From Glandiceps talaboti (taxonomy: Eukaryota > Hemichordata > Enteropneusta > Spengelidae): 64,000 bases of DNA. Below, in pieces: positions 44,901-55,392 of this stretch. A program made the translations under genes and the position numbers. Position 1 is the stretch's first letter. Each line of letters starts with the position of its first letter. The stretch covers positions 34,329,832 through 34,393,831 of the forward strand of contig NC_135549.1 of the NCBI RefSeq assembly GCF_964340395.1, read 5' to 3'. Under the pieces are notes generated by a model. That model did not search any database. It was not told the DNA's origin and saw nothing but the letters and a program-made list of their open reading frames with translations.

Positions 44901-45969
44901 GCTGATGACCTCCTGACCCTTGTGAACTGGTCGAGGAAGTGGGCAGCTTACTCGGCTGACTGGTGTGCCTAACGCTCGCAGCCTGACCCCGATCTTGTCT
45001 GGATTTACGGTTGTGTTTTCTATTCTGACCCTATCGCATATTTCCACTATTTGTGGTTGCTGTCTTGTGGTCACAGTAGGCACTTTCGACGCTTGAGGCA
45101 TAGTAGTGGCCTGGAATGGGGGGGGGGGGGGGGGGGGGTGTATACTTGGGTTCCCTCTCGACCGTAGCCAGTACTTGCTTAGCCTTCTCGCTCAATGAGC
45201 CCCCAAACAAAAATCTAGAGCTACTCAACTTTACTAGCTCTAGCTTCTAGTTTTATTTCAGGGGTGTATTTTGGTGGCACCAGCTCAAGGAAGGCATCAT
45301 GTTCTGACAAAATGAGCGAAGTCCATGAGATCAGTCACACTCGTCGCTACTGAACGAAAAAGCCGGAGGAGTTTACACCGAGTGTCCGAAACAAGACCCC
45401 TCTTGGTTAACTCAATCGCTGTGGCGATAAACCAGTTCAGATGGGATACAATGCCATGTTCTTAGACAGAAGGACCTCACGAAGAAGCGAGAAACAAATG
45501 GGATATGCTAGCCATGGTTCAGGCATGTGAACATGGTAAGAATTCAACTTGGATTTGGATTTCATAGGCAACCTCATCACAAGCAGCTGCGGATGACGGA
45601 CAGTGGCTGGTTGCCCCAGCTGAAATTTAAGAACGAGATTCAATGTCACTGAAATCATCATCAGAGGCATGAATCTCCAAAACATCCTTTGATGCCTGTG
45701 CAGATGTGCGTCCTTCCCGAGCTAAGCGATCAAAACGATCGGGATGGTCATTATGCAGGGAGCGTGACTGATCACTGTGTCTAGACCCCAAACAGATGGA
45801 TCAGGTGAAGGCGCTCTACTCTGAGCAGGAGAAGGAGACGGCCGAGATGACGTAGGTAGAACTCCTGCTACGGCCCCCTGATTCCCATGGGGTGGGGACT
45901 CATTGTCACTGGACCTGTTATGGGGTTAGTAACAGGTGGAGACCACCCCTGAAATCCATGTTGAATGGT

Positions 45970-47060
45970 TTACTGCCAGGCATTGTGAGCACTGGGTACC
46001 ATGGAGGGTGCTGTTCCCTGTGGTAAAAAACCAGTGTTCCCTGTCATCTGTGCAAGAACCCCTCTATATTGGTTGAAATATTGAGGGTTTGTCACATGAA
46101 ACTGGCTATAAGGAATGTAGGAGTGTCCCCAAGGGCAGAAATAAACTCCAGGTTGCACTCCAGTTTGGTCGGTCATAGAATCAATGGGTGTCCGGTATCT
46201 GGCCTGGCCCATCGTATTTGCCGCCAGCAGTAAAGTATTATGTACCGCTGCAGTGGTAAGACCTTGACCAAAGGACACATCCCTGATCTCTGTAGTGGGG
46301 ATAAGTCCCACTCCTCCCTGGGCGATCATATTGAGCAGACGAACCTGTACATCATCAGACTGGGAATGCCGAGGGAGGGAATTTGGGTCACATCTACCGA
46401 GCGATAGATCGGATTCCACAGTCCTTAAATCCCCTTGTCGGCTCGACCGGTGGGGTGCGGCGACAACCGCAGGCACTCCAGGATCCCTGGGAGAGGTACC
46501 GTAGAGTCATGATGGGTGAATGGCTAGCATGACCAGCTTGGAATCTACAGGTTGCAGGTTCGAACCCTGTCACTGCCTGCTGTTTGTTTCTGAGTGGCTA
46601 AAGTCCTTAGGCAAGATTTGAACCACAACTTACTGTGCCTCAGTCAACCCAGCTGTATAATTGGGGACCTGGTAGGATGTAGGATGCAATGTGAAGGCTT
46701 TAATCTTATGCGCTTTCTGATCCGAGCCAGGGGTAATAATTATTAAGCACTTTGAGCACAGCGTGGGAAAGCACTATGTAAGAATCCAGCATTAATATTA
46801 TTATTATTATTACCACTATCGCCTTGCAAAAGGCAGTTTTCCCGAGAGGGAGAAGTGGACTTGCCTTCGTTGGAAGTACTTCAGTATAGTAGACAGTATG
46901 CGTTGAAGCCATGCACTGAAAACATATTCCACTTATGATCGGTCCAATTACTGCAGAAATCGCATGTCTGGTTGGGCTGACATGATCTGCAGTCCACACA
47001 AAGATCATGGTCATCCCCAACTAAGATGGGATGTCCACACGTATCTAAGTGAGGTTGATG
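45970..47060 (-). pseudogene. DIRS gag-like ORF, split by a SINE
   Basis: The 5' part from about 47066 reads SHQPHLDTCGHPILVGDDHD, LCVDCRSC and CDFCSNWTDHKW, a cysteine/histidine cluster typical of the first ORF of deuterostome DIRS-like elements. The frame is interrupted at about 46815-46515 by a tRNA-derived SINE and resumes as VVAAPHRSSRQGDLRTVES, LNMIAQGGVGLIPTTEI, NTLLLAANTMGQARYRTPI. The 45.0-45.9 kb stretch is low-identity gag/RT linker with poly-G (45117-45138) and poly-C tracts. Confidence 0.65.
46515..46815 (+). mobile_element. tRNA-derived SINE
   Basis: About 300 bp inserted in the DIRS gag frame. The head has a perfect B box (GGTTCGAACCC at about 46557-46567) and an A-box-like TGGCTAGCATGACC 30 bp upstream, the spacing of an RNA polymerase III promoter. 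The body ends with TTAAGCACTTTGAGCACAG, GTGGGAAAGCACTATGTAAG and an ATT microsatellite tail. This is a SINE, not a tRNA gene: no cloverleaf continues past the B box. Target duplication not resolved. Confidence 0.8.
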
Positions 47061-48250
47061 TGACATCGTGGAGAAAAACCTAAACTGAAAAAGTGACAAA
47101 TGTAAGATGGCGGCCCGATAAAACAAGGTGCAAACTACACACAAAAACGAGGTGTCAAAAAGTAAAAGACACAGCACACGAGAATAACAAGGAACGACTT
47201 AGCTGGGATCCTGAGACATTCAGCGAAGTGTTCACCACTCAATAGGGGATAACTCGGCACAAGAGGATAAAAACTTGCAGTGTCCTGGGCTTTCATACAT
47301 AAATTCGCCACTTTGCCAAGGAGTACTGGGTATTGGCTAGACAGGGTCATGTGACCACTAAGGGATGGACCATAGGGTGCAGAGAGCACCAAACTCCGCA
47401 GTATCAAGGATAAGCAGAGGGAACCCCAAAAGTAAGCAAAAAGGTGGGTATTTGTCTGTATAGAATTAAAGATTTTTGACCAAAAAAAGACACATTTGTA
47501 GCCCTACTTTGCATAACACTGATGGGATCATCATGTGAACAATTCATAATCTAAATACCAATGTTCCCACCTAATTTCAGACCGATCTGCCCAGTAGTTT
47601 TTGAGTTTAAGTTTTTCAACTAAAAATCACACTTTTTTTACCCAAACAAGACTTTTTATCATGTCTGTCTGTGGCATGAATGAACCTGTTTTAATCATAG
47701 ACAGTGTCTTATAATTTAATTCAGCTGTGCTAAAAACAGCGTTTCCAAGCATCCTCAAACAGATGTTAATCTTGATGCCATTCACAATTTCTAAGCTGAT
47801 TCAAAGCATTTTTCACACCAATCACTTGTTTTGACCCAAAACACACGTTCTCTGATGCAATCCTTTTCATTTGAACAATTTCCCATCTTCCCATCTTCAC
47901 ACCTTAAGTAATGTCCCCACCAAGCCAATCAGTCTGGCAGGGTTTTTTTTACTTCAAGTCGTTTACACACATACCTGAACCTAGTTCCATTGTGCTAAAA
48001 ATCACATTTTTTTTCCCAAATCACACTCCGATGGTAAGATCATTTTGATTTGAACAATTTCCCAAGTAGACACCCAAGGTAATACACCCACCACATATCA
48101 TGGCACATGGTCCAGCGGTTTTTGACTTGTTTGTTGTTTACACACACACACAGACAGACAGACAGACAGACACTCTGCCAAGCCCATAGCACTACTGAAC
48201 CTTATCAGTTCAGTTGTGCTAAATAGTTAAATGTTATGGTATCTACCTAC

Positions 48251-48461
48251 CGAACTCCTTGTTGTACTGGACTCTTTTTAAAATCAATATCATTACTCTC
48301 GGGTCCATAGTTAGTTTTTAAATTGACTGTGATTGGATATGTAGATTGTGATTGACGAGAAATGATGACATCATTGACAAGTAGACGAGTATAGTACTGG
48401 TGGGCATAGACACGCTGTTCTACAGTCACATCAGGAGTGTTGATGCGATGAAAAAAAACAC
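48251..48461 (-). CDS. PGGHG: PGGHG exon B
   Basis: The exon is 211 nt, with acceptor CTTATTTCAG|GT at 48462-48463 and donor GTTCG|GTAGGT at 48249-48250. The first two bases complete a Gly codon started in exon A; it leaves after two bases, completing an Arg codon with exon C. The product reads (G)VFFHRINTPDVTVEQRVYAHQ, then YYTRLLVNDVIISRQ, and ends GPESNDIDFKKSPVQQGV. It corresponds to the N-terminal beta-sandwich region of GH65 enzymes, with the Q-x-x-Y-A-H-R/Q landmark. No stops or frameshifts. Confidence 0.92.
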
Positions 48462-48479
48462 CTGAAATAAGGTACATAA

Positions 48480-49109
48480 ACCAATTAATAGACTGTTGAC
48501 AGTCGCTCGCTATGTTTTATCTAAAACTAAAGTTGTCACCACTCTCCGATTCGGAGCAATACTACTATAATCACATACTGGTAGTGAGGTCCGAAGGCCC
48601 AAGTGACTGCTCTTCCTTGCAGAGCCCTAACACAATAACAGTAAGAAAATTTTTACTGTAGAATATTTGACATTTGGGTCATAGTTCACAAAGCTTGTCA
48701 ATCAAAATCAACATGGCGTCACCAGAGTCACAAAGCGAGTCAACATATCGAGATGCATTGGAGAGTGTCGAACAAATGAAGGCTTTATAAATACATTTGA
48801 GCTCCTTCGACTTGCACCTAGCTATTACTTCTACTACTAGTACACTGTACACGGAACCATAGGCTAGTGAGCATGACAATGTGTCAGGCATTGAGGTCGT
48901 CTACGACATCATTTACGAGTGTTAAAAAAACACACGGTTTCAAGCTTTAACAATAAGAAAGATAGGAAAGGAAAAAGTACTTGATTAAGACCATCAAAAT
49001 GCACTGCAGTGTACGTGTACATGCGTTGAATGTTGAGTAACCTTACATTGAACTGTATGCAAATCATATGATAGGATAACAACCAATTCAATGATGCCAC
49101 ATCATGAAT
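48480..49109. other. Non-coding intron A-B sequence
   Basis: No gene was recognised. The minus-strand frame at 48679-48891 has no familiar motif. The right part passes into a HINE-B copy. Confidence 0.35.
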
Positions 49110-49770
49110 AAGTAACAGAAAGGGAGCCATATTGGACCGTATCACGACGAAAATGGATATACACATGTATGTCATAGAACACTGTCCTAATACCAACTTT
49201 GAATGAGATCTGTTCAAGCATGTCTGAGTTATGGCTTTGGATATGAAAATTCACAAACAAAATGGCTGCAGGCAGCCATATTGGATTGTATCACGGCGAA
49301 AATGGATATGCACATGTATGTCATAGAACACTGTCCTAATACCAACTTTGAATGAGATCTGTTCAAGCATGTCTGAGTTATGGCTTTGGACATGAAAATT
49401 CACAAACAAAATGGCTGCTAGGCGGCCATATTGGATCGTATCATGACAATGATGAATATACACATGTATGTCATAAAACACTGTCCTAATACCAACTTTG
49501 AATGAGATCTGTTAAAGCATGTCTGAGTTATGGCTCTAGACAGGGAAAATTCGCAAACAAAATGGTTGCTAGGCGGCCATATTGGATCGTATCATAAAAC
49601 AAATTGACGTGCATATGTATGCCATAGTATGTTGCCCCTGTACCAAGTTTGAAAAAAATCGGTCCAGGCATCTCCAAGAAACAGCTGCGGACGGACGGAC
49701 GCACGGACGGACGGACAGACGGAACCCAATCCATAAGTCCCCGTTCCGGACTTCGTCCGCAGGGACTAAA
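49110..49770 (+). mobile_element. HINE-B repeat, 5'-truncated
   Basis: About three 151-bp units (GAGTTATGGCTTTGGATATG at 49224, then 49375 and 49526). They are followed by the unique GTTTGAAAAAAATCGGTCCA block, a GACGGACGGACGC microsatellite (49689-49722) and the end hairpin (GTCCCCG..CCGGA / TCCGC.AGGGAC) with a CTAAAAA end near 49767. No TAGTCCC 5' end was found, so the left side is truncated. Confidence 0.7.
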
Positions 49771-49849
49771 AAGGCGCGAGCAACTGTCAACAGTCTAACC
49801 AATTGATAATACTGTAACAAATTGCAGCAATGATAACGAGTGACCTATC

Positions 49850-50755
49850 GGTCAGAATAGCTCCGCTGTTTTCCTGCCGTAAGGAAGGATTAGGGGTGAA
49901 AAGTCTGTCTCTGTTAGTCAGTCTCCATATCTGTATCACCATTTTCTAAAAAAACAGTGCCAATGGTGTTGTAGCACAACTGTACAGTTTTAAAAACGTT
50001 TATTCACATGGTGAGCCATATAATAGGTATACATGTTCATTTACTGAATGACTATCGAGTTGCCTATCCAACCCTGTTGTAATCTTTGCAATTCATTTGA
50101 CTGTTACTATGGGTGTGGTCATGTTGCTAGACATATTTGCATACATTTTTTGAATGTTTATTCATTTGTCTATTAATCCCTGATGTTGTCTTTGCAATAT
50201 ATGCAATCACTTGGCTGTTACTATGGGCGTGGTCTTGTTGCTAGATATATTTGCATCCATTTTTAAAATTTGTATTCATTTGTCTAGAATCCCTGATGTT
50301 ATCTTCAAAAAATAAGCCATTTGGCTGTTGCTATGGGCGTGGTCATGGTTGCTAGGGATATTTGCATACATTTTATCCACGCTTACTCACTTGACTACAA
50401 GATGATGTTATTTCACCAAAATATAATGCCATTTGGCTGTTGCTAAGGGCGTCGTCTTGGTTGCTTGGCATATTTGCATACACTTTTTAAACGTTTGTTC
50501 ACATGTCTAAGAATCCCTGTTGTTATCTTTGTGAAATACACCACTGTTTGGGTGATGCTATGGGTGTGGTCATGGTTGCTAAGGGTATTTGCCTACATTC
50601 TTTGAATGTTTACTCACTTGCCTACAAGATGATGTCATTATTTGACTAAAATGTACTCCCACTTGGTTGTTGCTAAGGACGTGGTCATGAATGCTAGGGC
50701 CAATTGTGTCAAAAAGTTGAAGGGATATTTGCACACATTTTATCCACGCTTAGGG
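49850..50755 (+). mobile_element. HINE-A repeat, 5' end and tandem modules
   Basis: A fragment of another hairpin repeat (TGCCGTAAGGAAGGATTAGG, GTGAAAAGTCTGTCTC) at 49875-49950 precedes the HINE-A 5' end GTAGCACAACTGTACAG at about 49975. At least five 114-bp modules with alternating GTGGTCTTGTTGCTAG and GTGGTCATGGTTGCTAGGG forms follow. The 3' region and hairpin are absent; the copy ends near 50720 in GTCAAAAAGTTGAAGGG. Confidence 0.65.
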
Positions 50756-52129
50756 TGACCTTTTTTTTCTTTTCTTTCTCATCTCCAATGGAATAGTCAG
50801 GTGGGGCGGGTGGGCAAAAGGAAAAAAAAGGGGGACAAGAAAAAAAAATCTGTATTTTTTCAGTTCTATTCTATGTCCTTTCTGTCCTGTCCTTTTTTTT
50901 TCTCTTCTCTTTCCTTTCTGTCTACAACTTTTTCTTTCTCTTCTCTTTATTGAATTCTTGTTACAGGTCTCTTTCCTTCATTTTAGCGAGGTTGACAAGT
51001 TCGTAGAACAACTTTGTAAGAAGATGAATACTTGTCATCCTGATGGGTGTATATCTGTAGCCATGAACTATTGCGCGATTTTATCAGGAGTACTAATACA
51101 TTCGTCCTATTTATCAAAGTGGCATTGACATCGCTAACATTTTTTTCAAGTTATTCAATTTGAACTTTAGTATGTAACTTTTTGAAACACTTACATGATT
51201 GTCATCAGTATGCTAGATGAATTTTCATTTATATAAATCATTACTTCTGTGAAACATTTTTTCTTTAGTGTTGGGTTTTTTTTAGGAATGCAGTATGACT
51301 TACCAATTTTAAGCATAATTTTGACCAGATTTAAACTGAATGCCTCCCGTATGGGAATCACTAATTATGCAAATACTCATTATACTGAAAAAAACTATGA
51401 TAACAGGCTTTGTTTTTTGGACAAGCGTGCTTTCTTAGGTTAATGTACATGTATGTGCCAAATTATACGGAATTTGAAGAGTGTATGATACTGCTTAATT
51501 ACTGAATATCGTTCATTATTCAAAATACTCATTAAAGGTAAAAGTAGGAACAAACTAGGACAGGTGCGTATTATTATGGTTGATATATGTACCATATTAT
51601 ACGAAATTTGAAGCTTGCATTTTTAATATATATAACCTAGTTACCTAAAATCATTAATTATGCAAATTTGTTGTTAAAACTGACTGCAAGCTATATCAAC
51701 ATATTTTATAGGACATATCCGCTTTGTTATGGTTAACATATGTACTAAATTATATAGTATGCAGTCTTAAGATATAGCCTAATTACCGAAAATAATTACC
51801 GAAAATAATTTAATTATAAAATATAATTGTTCAGGCAATAATTTTTATGTATAAGTTTATAGAAATATGTGTTTCACCCAGTCTGGGTGTCTGACCGTAT
51901 GTACGTACCGGAAAAAACGTAGCAGAAACACAGCCACTTGAAAAAATATAACAATGGACTCTTCGGATTAGGCAAGAACTACATGTAACCAATATGTGTG
52001 AACAGCCACTAATATGTTGATAAACTACCTGGGTCGGATTTACCAAATGCTCCTCCCAGATAAACAAACATATTCCATTGCACATGCGCAAACCTACTTC
52101 CGTAGCATGGGCACATAGCCTGGTTGCAC
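50756..52129. other. Polypyrimidine tract and AT-rich non-coding DNA
   Basis: 50757-50960 is strongly strand-asymmetric (TTTTCTTTTCTTTCTC on both sides of a GGAAAAAAAAGGGGGAC patch), a potential H-DNA region. At about 51325-51385 there is a copy of the CCAGATTTAAACTGAATGCC / AATCACTAATTATGCAAA repeat, and at 51570-51800 loosely repeated ATATGTACCATATTATACGA blocks. No gene was recognised. Confidence 0.45.
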
Positions 52130-52245
52130 CTTGGGCTTTAAGTAGTTTACACACACACACACACACACGCACACGCACACGCACACACACACACACACCG
52201 GGCGATGCCTATAGCACTACTGGACCTCAGTTCAGTTGTGCTAAA
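52130..52245 (+). repeat. HINE-A 3' end only
   Basis: TTTAAGTAGTTTACACACAC, a CA/CG-interrupted microsatellite (52150-52199), then the hairpin AGCACTACTGGAC / GTTCAGTTGTGCT with a shorter loop, ending CTAAAAA at about 52246. The body is missing. Confidence 0.65.
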
Positions 52246-52904
52246 AAGGATTTTACGAACCCTAACCTAAGTTTTATCGTTTTTCAGACTAAAAATCTTT
52301 CATTCACTAAACCTCTGTACATTCTATCTGCATGCCATCTACTTTCCTGGGCTGTAGGGCTGAAGTCTGCAACCTGTTTCAAACAGACACCTGTTGCCGA
52401 GGATGTACAATGTGTAGAATTCTCAAGCATATTACATTGCTTGTCTGCTGTTGATGAGTTTTTGAAAAGTGGCTGTTCACTTCAGTATAGTGGGTTGATT
52501 TCGAATATGGCGTCCTCATTTAAATATTCAAAATTTTCAATAAATACAATTAAAATAAATATCAGAAAATAGAAAAGTACATGTACTGACTTGAAATTAA
52601 CCAATCTGCGTAAGCTACCCTCTGCACATCTACATGTACATGCCAGATATCAAAGTAATCTGACAAGTAGTATTCGAGAAGAAGACAAAAACATCATTTT
52701 GACAAAAGTCGATAAAACCAGATCAAGTTGGCATTAACAAATCTGAAAAGTCTGCCCCAAGGAACTTGCAAACCAAATATCAAAGTATTCTGACTGTCGG
52801 AGAAGATGAAAATAAACAAGCAGCTCAGCTCCTGTAAGGATGTTTTCAGAGAATTGCCACAAGTTATGGTAGTGCAATGTATTAGATTGTATGAAATATA
52901 GTGG
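52246..52904. other. Non-coding intron sequence
   Basis: No gene was recognised. The plus-strand frame at 52078-52572 is mostly a microsatellite translation followed by sequence without motifs. Two related AATCTG..AAGT/CAAATATCAAAGTA blocks near 52600-52660 and 52740-52800 are weak direct repeats. Confidence 0.35.
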
Positions 52905-55090
52905 CAATAGCATTGTAGGACAACTTTATAATTGATTGAATATTTGCATACATTTTTTGAACATTTATTTATTTGTCTATTATTAATCCCTGTTGTTATC
53001 TTTCCAATATACCGTATTTCCTCACTTTAGCGCCCTTACACGGAAAAGCCTCCAGTACTGTGGTTCAGACAATGTCTATGTTTAGAATAGTTGCAGTAGA
53101 CTGCTCACCCCACCCTCCCTCCTGACCATGTATTTGTTCATTAAGGAAGACTGGCAAGCCCACAATAATAGATAAATTGTTCACAGTAACAATCATGGGT
53201 ACTTGAATGTGTTTTAGTACCTTACCCATTATCGTAAATAAAAGTCAATCAGATCAGTAGTAAAGGTAAAGACGTCAATTTTGGCACAGATAATGGATAT
53301 AAACTATAATTTCAGTCTTCAAAATTTTGTGTCAATTCAAGCAATATGAACCCACTTTGCCAGCCACGGCAATTCCACACAATTATATGTTCAGACCCAC
53401 AATCATTAACTTGAGAACTTGCAAGGTCAGATTGAAATATGTACGAATTTGGCACAGATTATGAATATAAACTAGAAATTTGTGTTGTTTCAAGCATTGG
53501 AACCCACCTTGCCACAGACACAACATAGCCATACTCATTAGCATAGATCATTCCTAAATGCCCAAGTTGAATAGAGAAATCGCAAGATGTCTACATCTTC
53601 ACACATCATGCACATGGCTGGCCATGTGGTCAACTTCTGTTTACATTTGGGACGTAAGTAATGAGGGAATTCAGTAATTCATAACCCAAATTTCATAACA
53701 TAAATGACGTTTTTCTTTCACATATTTACTACAAATTTGTTTTAAATAACTTAACAATTAATTGGATCAAATAGTATAATATAACTGATCCTAGATATCA
53801 AATTTAGATTAATTTGTTTCACAATAAATATGCTTAAATTCAGATGATGAATCCACAGCTCAAATTGTACGACCAGTGATTGCATAGCTAGCTCTAGGGA
53901 TGATATATCCTGTGGAATGGTTCTGTGTCATCTCTCTTTGTCAAACAGAGATGCTGTCATGCGCACCAATGTCAATTTGATCTTCTTGTTATTCTCAGAA
54001 TTTTTTGTGAAACAATTATGCTATTGTAAATTTTAAGGAGTTCACAATTGGAGAAGCATAAAATTTAATATGATGAACCATAACACACTAGCAAATCTTA
54101 TCAATTTCGATGTGTGGCTACATTGCATTACATTCTGAAACTGTTATAATTTACTTCACTGTGACATGTCAGTCATTCAGAACATGTTATTTGTTTCATT
54201 TTTGTGCACTTAATTATTATGCTGTTTCCACACATCTAACACTCCTAGTTCCCACAGAACTATGATGTATCGTTAGAGATTTTTATCAATCTGTTTTGTT
54301 TTCATTTGCAACAAACAGTAAATATTAGACATTGTTTTAGTCTCAACAAAAATAAGAAATGCGGTTAACCGCCCATCCACCAATTGAGGGTGTTGGGAGG
54401 GTTAAATCCACCCAGGGCGCTAACCCGCGTCAGTACGGTAAGTGATCATTTGACTGTTGTTCTGGGAGTGGTCTAGTTGCTAGTCACATTTTTGAATGTT
54501 ATTCAATTGTCTATTAAAACATATCATTATCTTTGCAATATACCGGCTTGTTTGGTTGTTGCTATGGGCGTGGTCCTGTTGCTAGGCACATTTACATACA
54601 TTTCTTGAAAGTTTATTCAATTGTCTATTAATCACTGTTGTTATCTTTGCAATATATATAATCAATGGCTGTTGCTATGGGTGTGGACTTGTTGCTAGGT
54701 TCATTTGCATACATTTAAAACAAAATTGTTCACTTGTCTAAAAATCCGTTGCTATGGTTGTGGTCATGGTTGCTAAGATTTGCATATGTTTACTCACTTG
54801 CCTACCTGATGATGTTGTTATTTGGTTGTTGCTGGGGGCGTGGTCATTGTTGCTAGGGCCAAAATGTTTACCAGAAACTCTGCAGAATAACACTTCTAAG
54901 AACATTCCCACCAAATTTCAGGCCAATCTCCCCAGTAGTTTTAGAGTTCAACTTTTTTGTCTAAAATTTGGTTGTTGCTATGGATGTGGTCATAGTTACT
55001 AGGACGAAAAGGTTTTACAGAAAATCTGCAGAACCAAAGTTCAGGCCAATCTGCCCAGTAGTTTTGGAGTTCAACTTTTTGACCAAAAAA
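52905..55090 (+). mobile_element. HINE-A copy split by a TA-flanked element
   Basis: Left block 52905-53011 begins ATTGTAGGACAACTTTATAA and stops inside the module at CTTTCCAATATA. The right block from 54439 resumes with AGTGATCATTTGACTGTTG, exactly the continuation of that module, and runs through four modules and the CAATCTGCCCAGTAGTTTT region to about 55090. The 3' hairpin is lost; HINE-B sequence follows. Confidence 0.65.
53012..54438. mobile_element. 1.43-kb non-autonomous transposon with TA target site
   Basis: Left end CCGTATTTCCTCACTTTAGC and the right end's complement CCGTACTGACGCGGGTTAGC share CCGTA and TTAGCGCCCT. TA flanks both sides (53010-53011, 54439-54440), and the HINE-A module reads through when the element is removed. 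A TA duplication and CCGTATTT-type ends suggest the Tc1/mariner-pogo superfamily. No transposase was found inside; the interior is AT-rich and featureless. Confidence 0.7.
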
Positions 55091-55109
55091 TCATGTTTTT
55101 TGACCCAAA

Positions 55110-55342
55110 AATGGCTCTAAGTCGGCAAAATTCCATCATATCCCAAAGTAAATCGATGTGCATAAATATGTTTGTCATAGTTCATTATCCATTTAATAAG
55201 TTTGAAAGAAATTGGTCAATGAATGTCCAAGATATCACACAAAATGATGGACACACACACACGCACTCACACATGCACAGACAGACTGACGGAACCAATG
55301 TATAAGCCACCATCCCAGACTACGTCCGGCAGGGTCTAAAAA
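55110..55342 (+). repeat. HINE-B 3' end
   Basis: AAATCGATGTGCATAAATAT, the GTTTGAAAGAAATTGGTCAA block, an ACACACGCACTCACACATGC microsatellite with CAGACAGACTGACGG, and a decayed end hairpin (CCATCCCAGAC / GTCCGGCAGGGTC) ending CTAAAAA at about 55341. It is more diverged than the copies at 18.1 and 49.7 kb. Confidence 0.55.
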
Positions 55343-55392
55343 AGTTGAAGGACGGACGATGGACGACATCGTAGAATCAACCTAACCATTAA

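Larger units (their letters stand above)
42273..47467 (-). mobile_element. DIRS-type tyrosine-recombinase retrotransposon
   Basis: About 5.2 kb inserted in a HINE-A copy without visible target duplication. Inverted terminal repeats pair about 42273-42447 with about 47322-47467 (shared CTAATACCCA, CTTACTTTTGGG, GTGGTCACATGACCCTG, AGTACTCCTTG). Minus-strand coding order is gag-like with Cys/His knuckle (47.1-46.0 kb), RT (44.9-44.5), RNase H (44.5-44.1) and tyrosine recombinase (43.7-42.6). Inverted repeats, RT plus YR and no target duplication define DIRS elements. The copy is dead: multiple frameshifts, loss of the RT active-site pair and a SINE in gag. Confidence 0.92.
38170..48222 (+). mobile_element. 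HINE-A copy split by a foldback and a DIRS element
   Basis: Three blocks, 38170-38320, 41797-42272 and 47468-48222, read together as HINE-A. The 5' motif TTAGCACAACTGTACA is at 38171. The 114-bp module is cut within GTTCCTATGGGCG and continued at 41797, and the 3' region is cut at TTTTGGAATT and continued with AAAGATTTTTGACC at 47468. The CACACA/GACA tract and hairpin (arms 48188-48200 and 48208-48220) then end in CTAAA. Without inserts it would be about 1.4 kb. Two extra decayed ends near 47725 and 47998 suggest that its 3' part is itself composite. Confidence 0.7.

Noticed and set aside
46520-46590. Possible tRNA gene with GGTTCGAACCC
   Set aside because: The B box is perfect, but no acceptor stem closes after it. 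The sequence continues into a SINE body with an ATT tail inside a retrotransposon frame.
51831-52572. Frames through the CA-rich tract at 52.1 kb on both strands
   Set aside because: They are mostly dinucleotide-repeat translation (VCVRVRVRV, HTHTRTRT) at a HINE-A 3' end.
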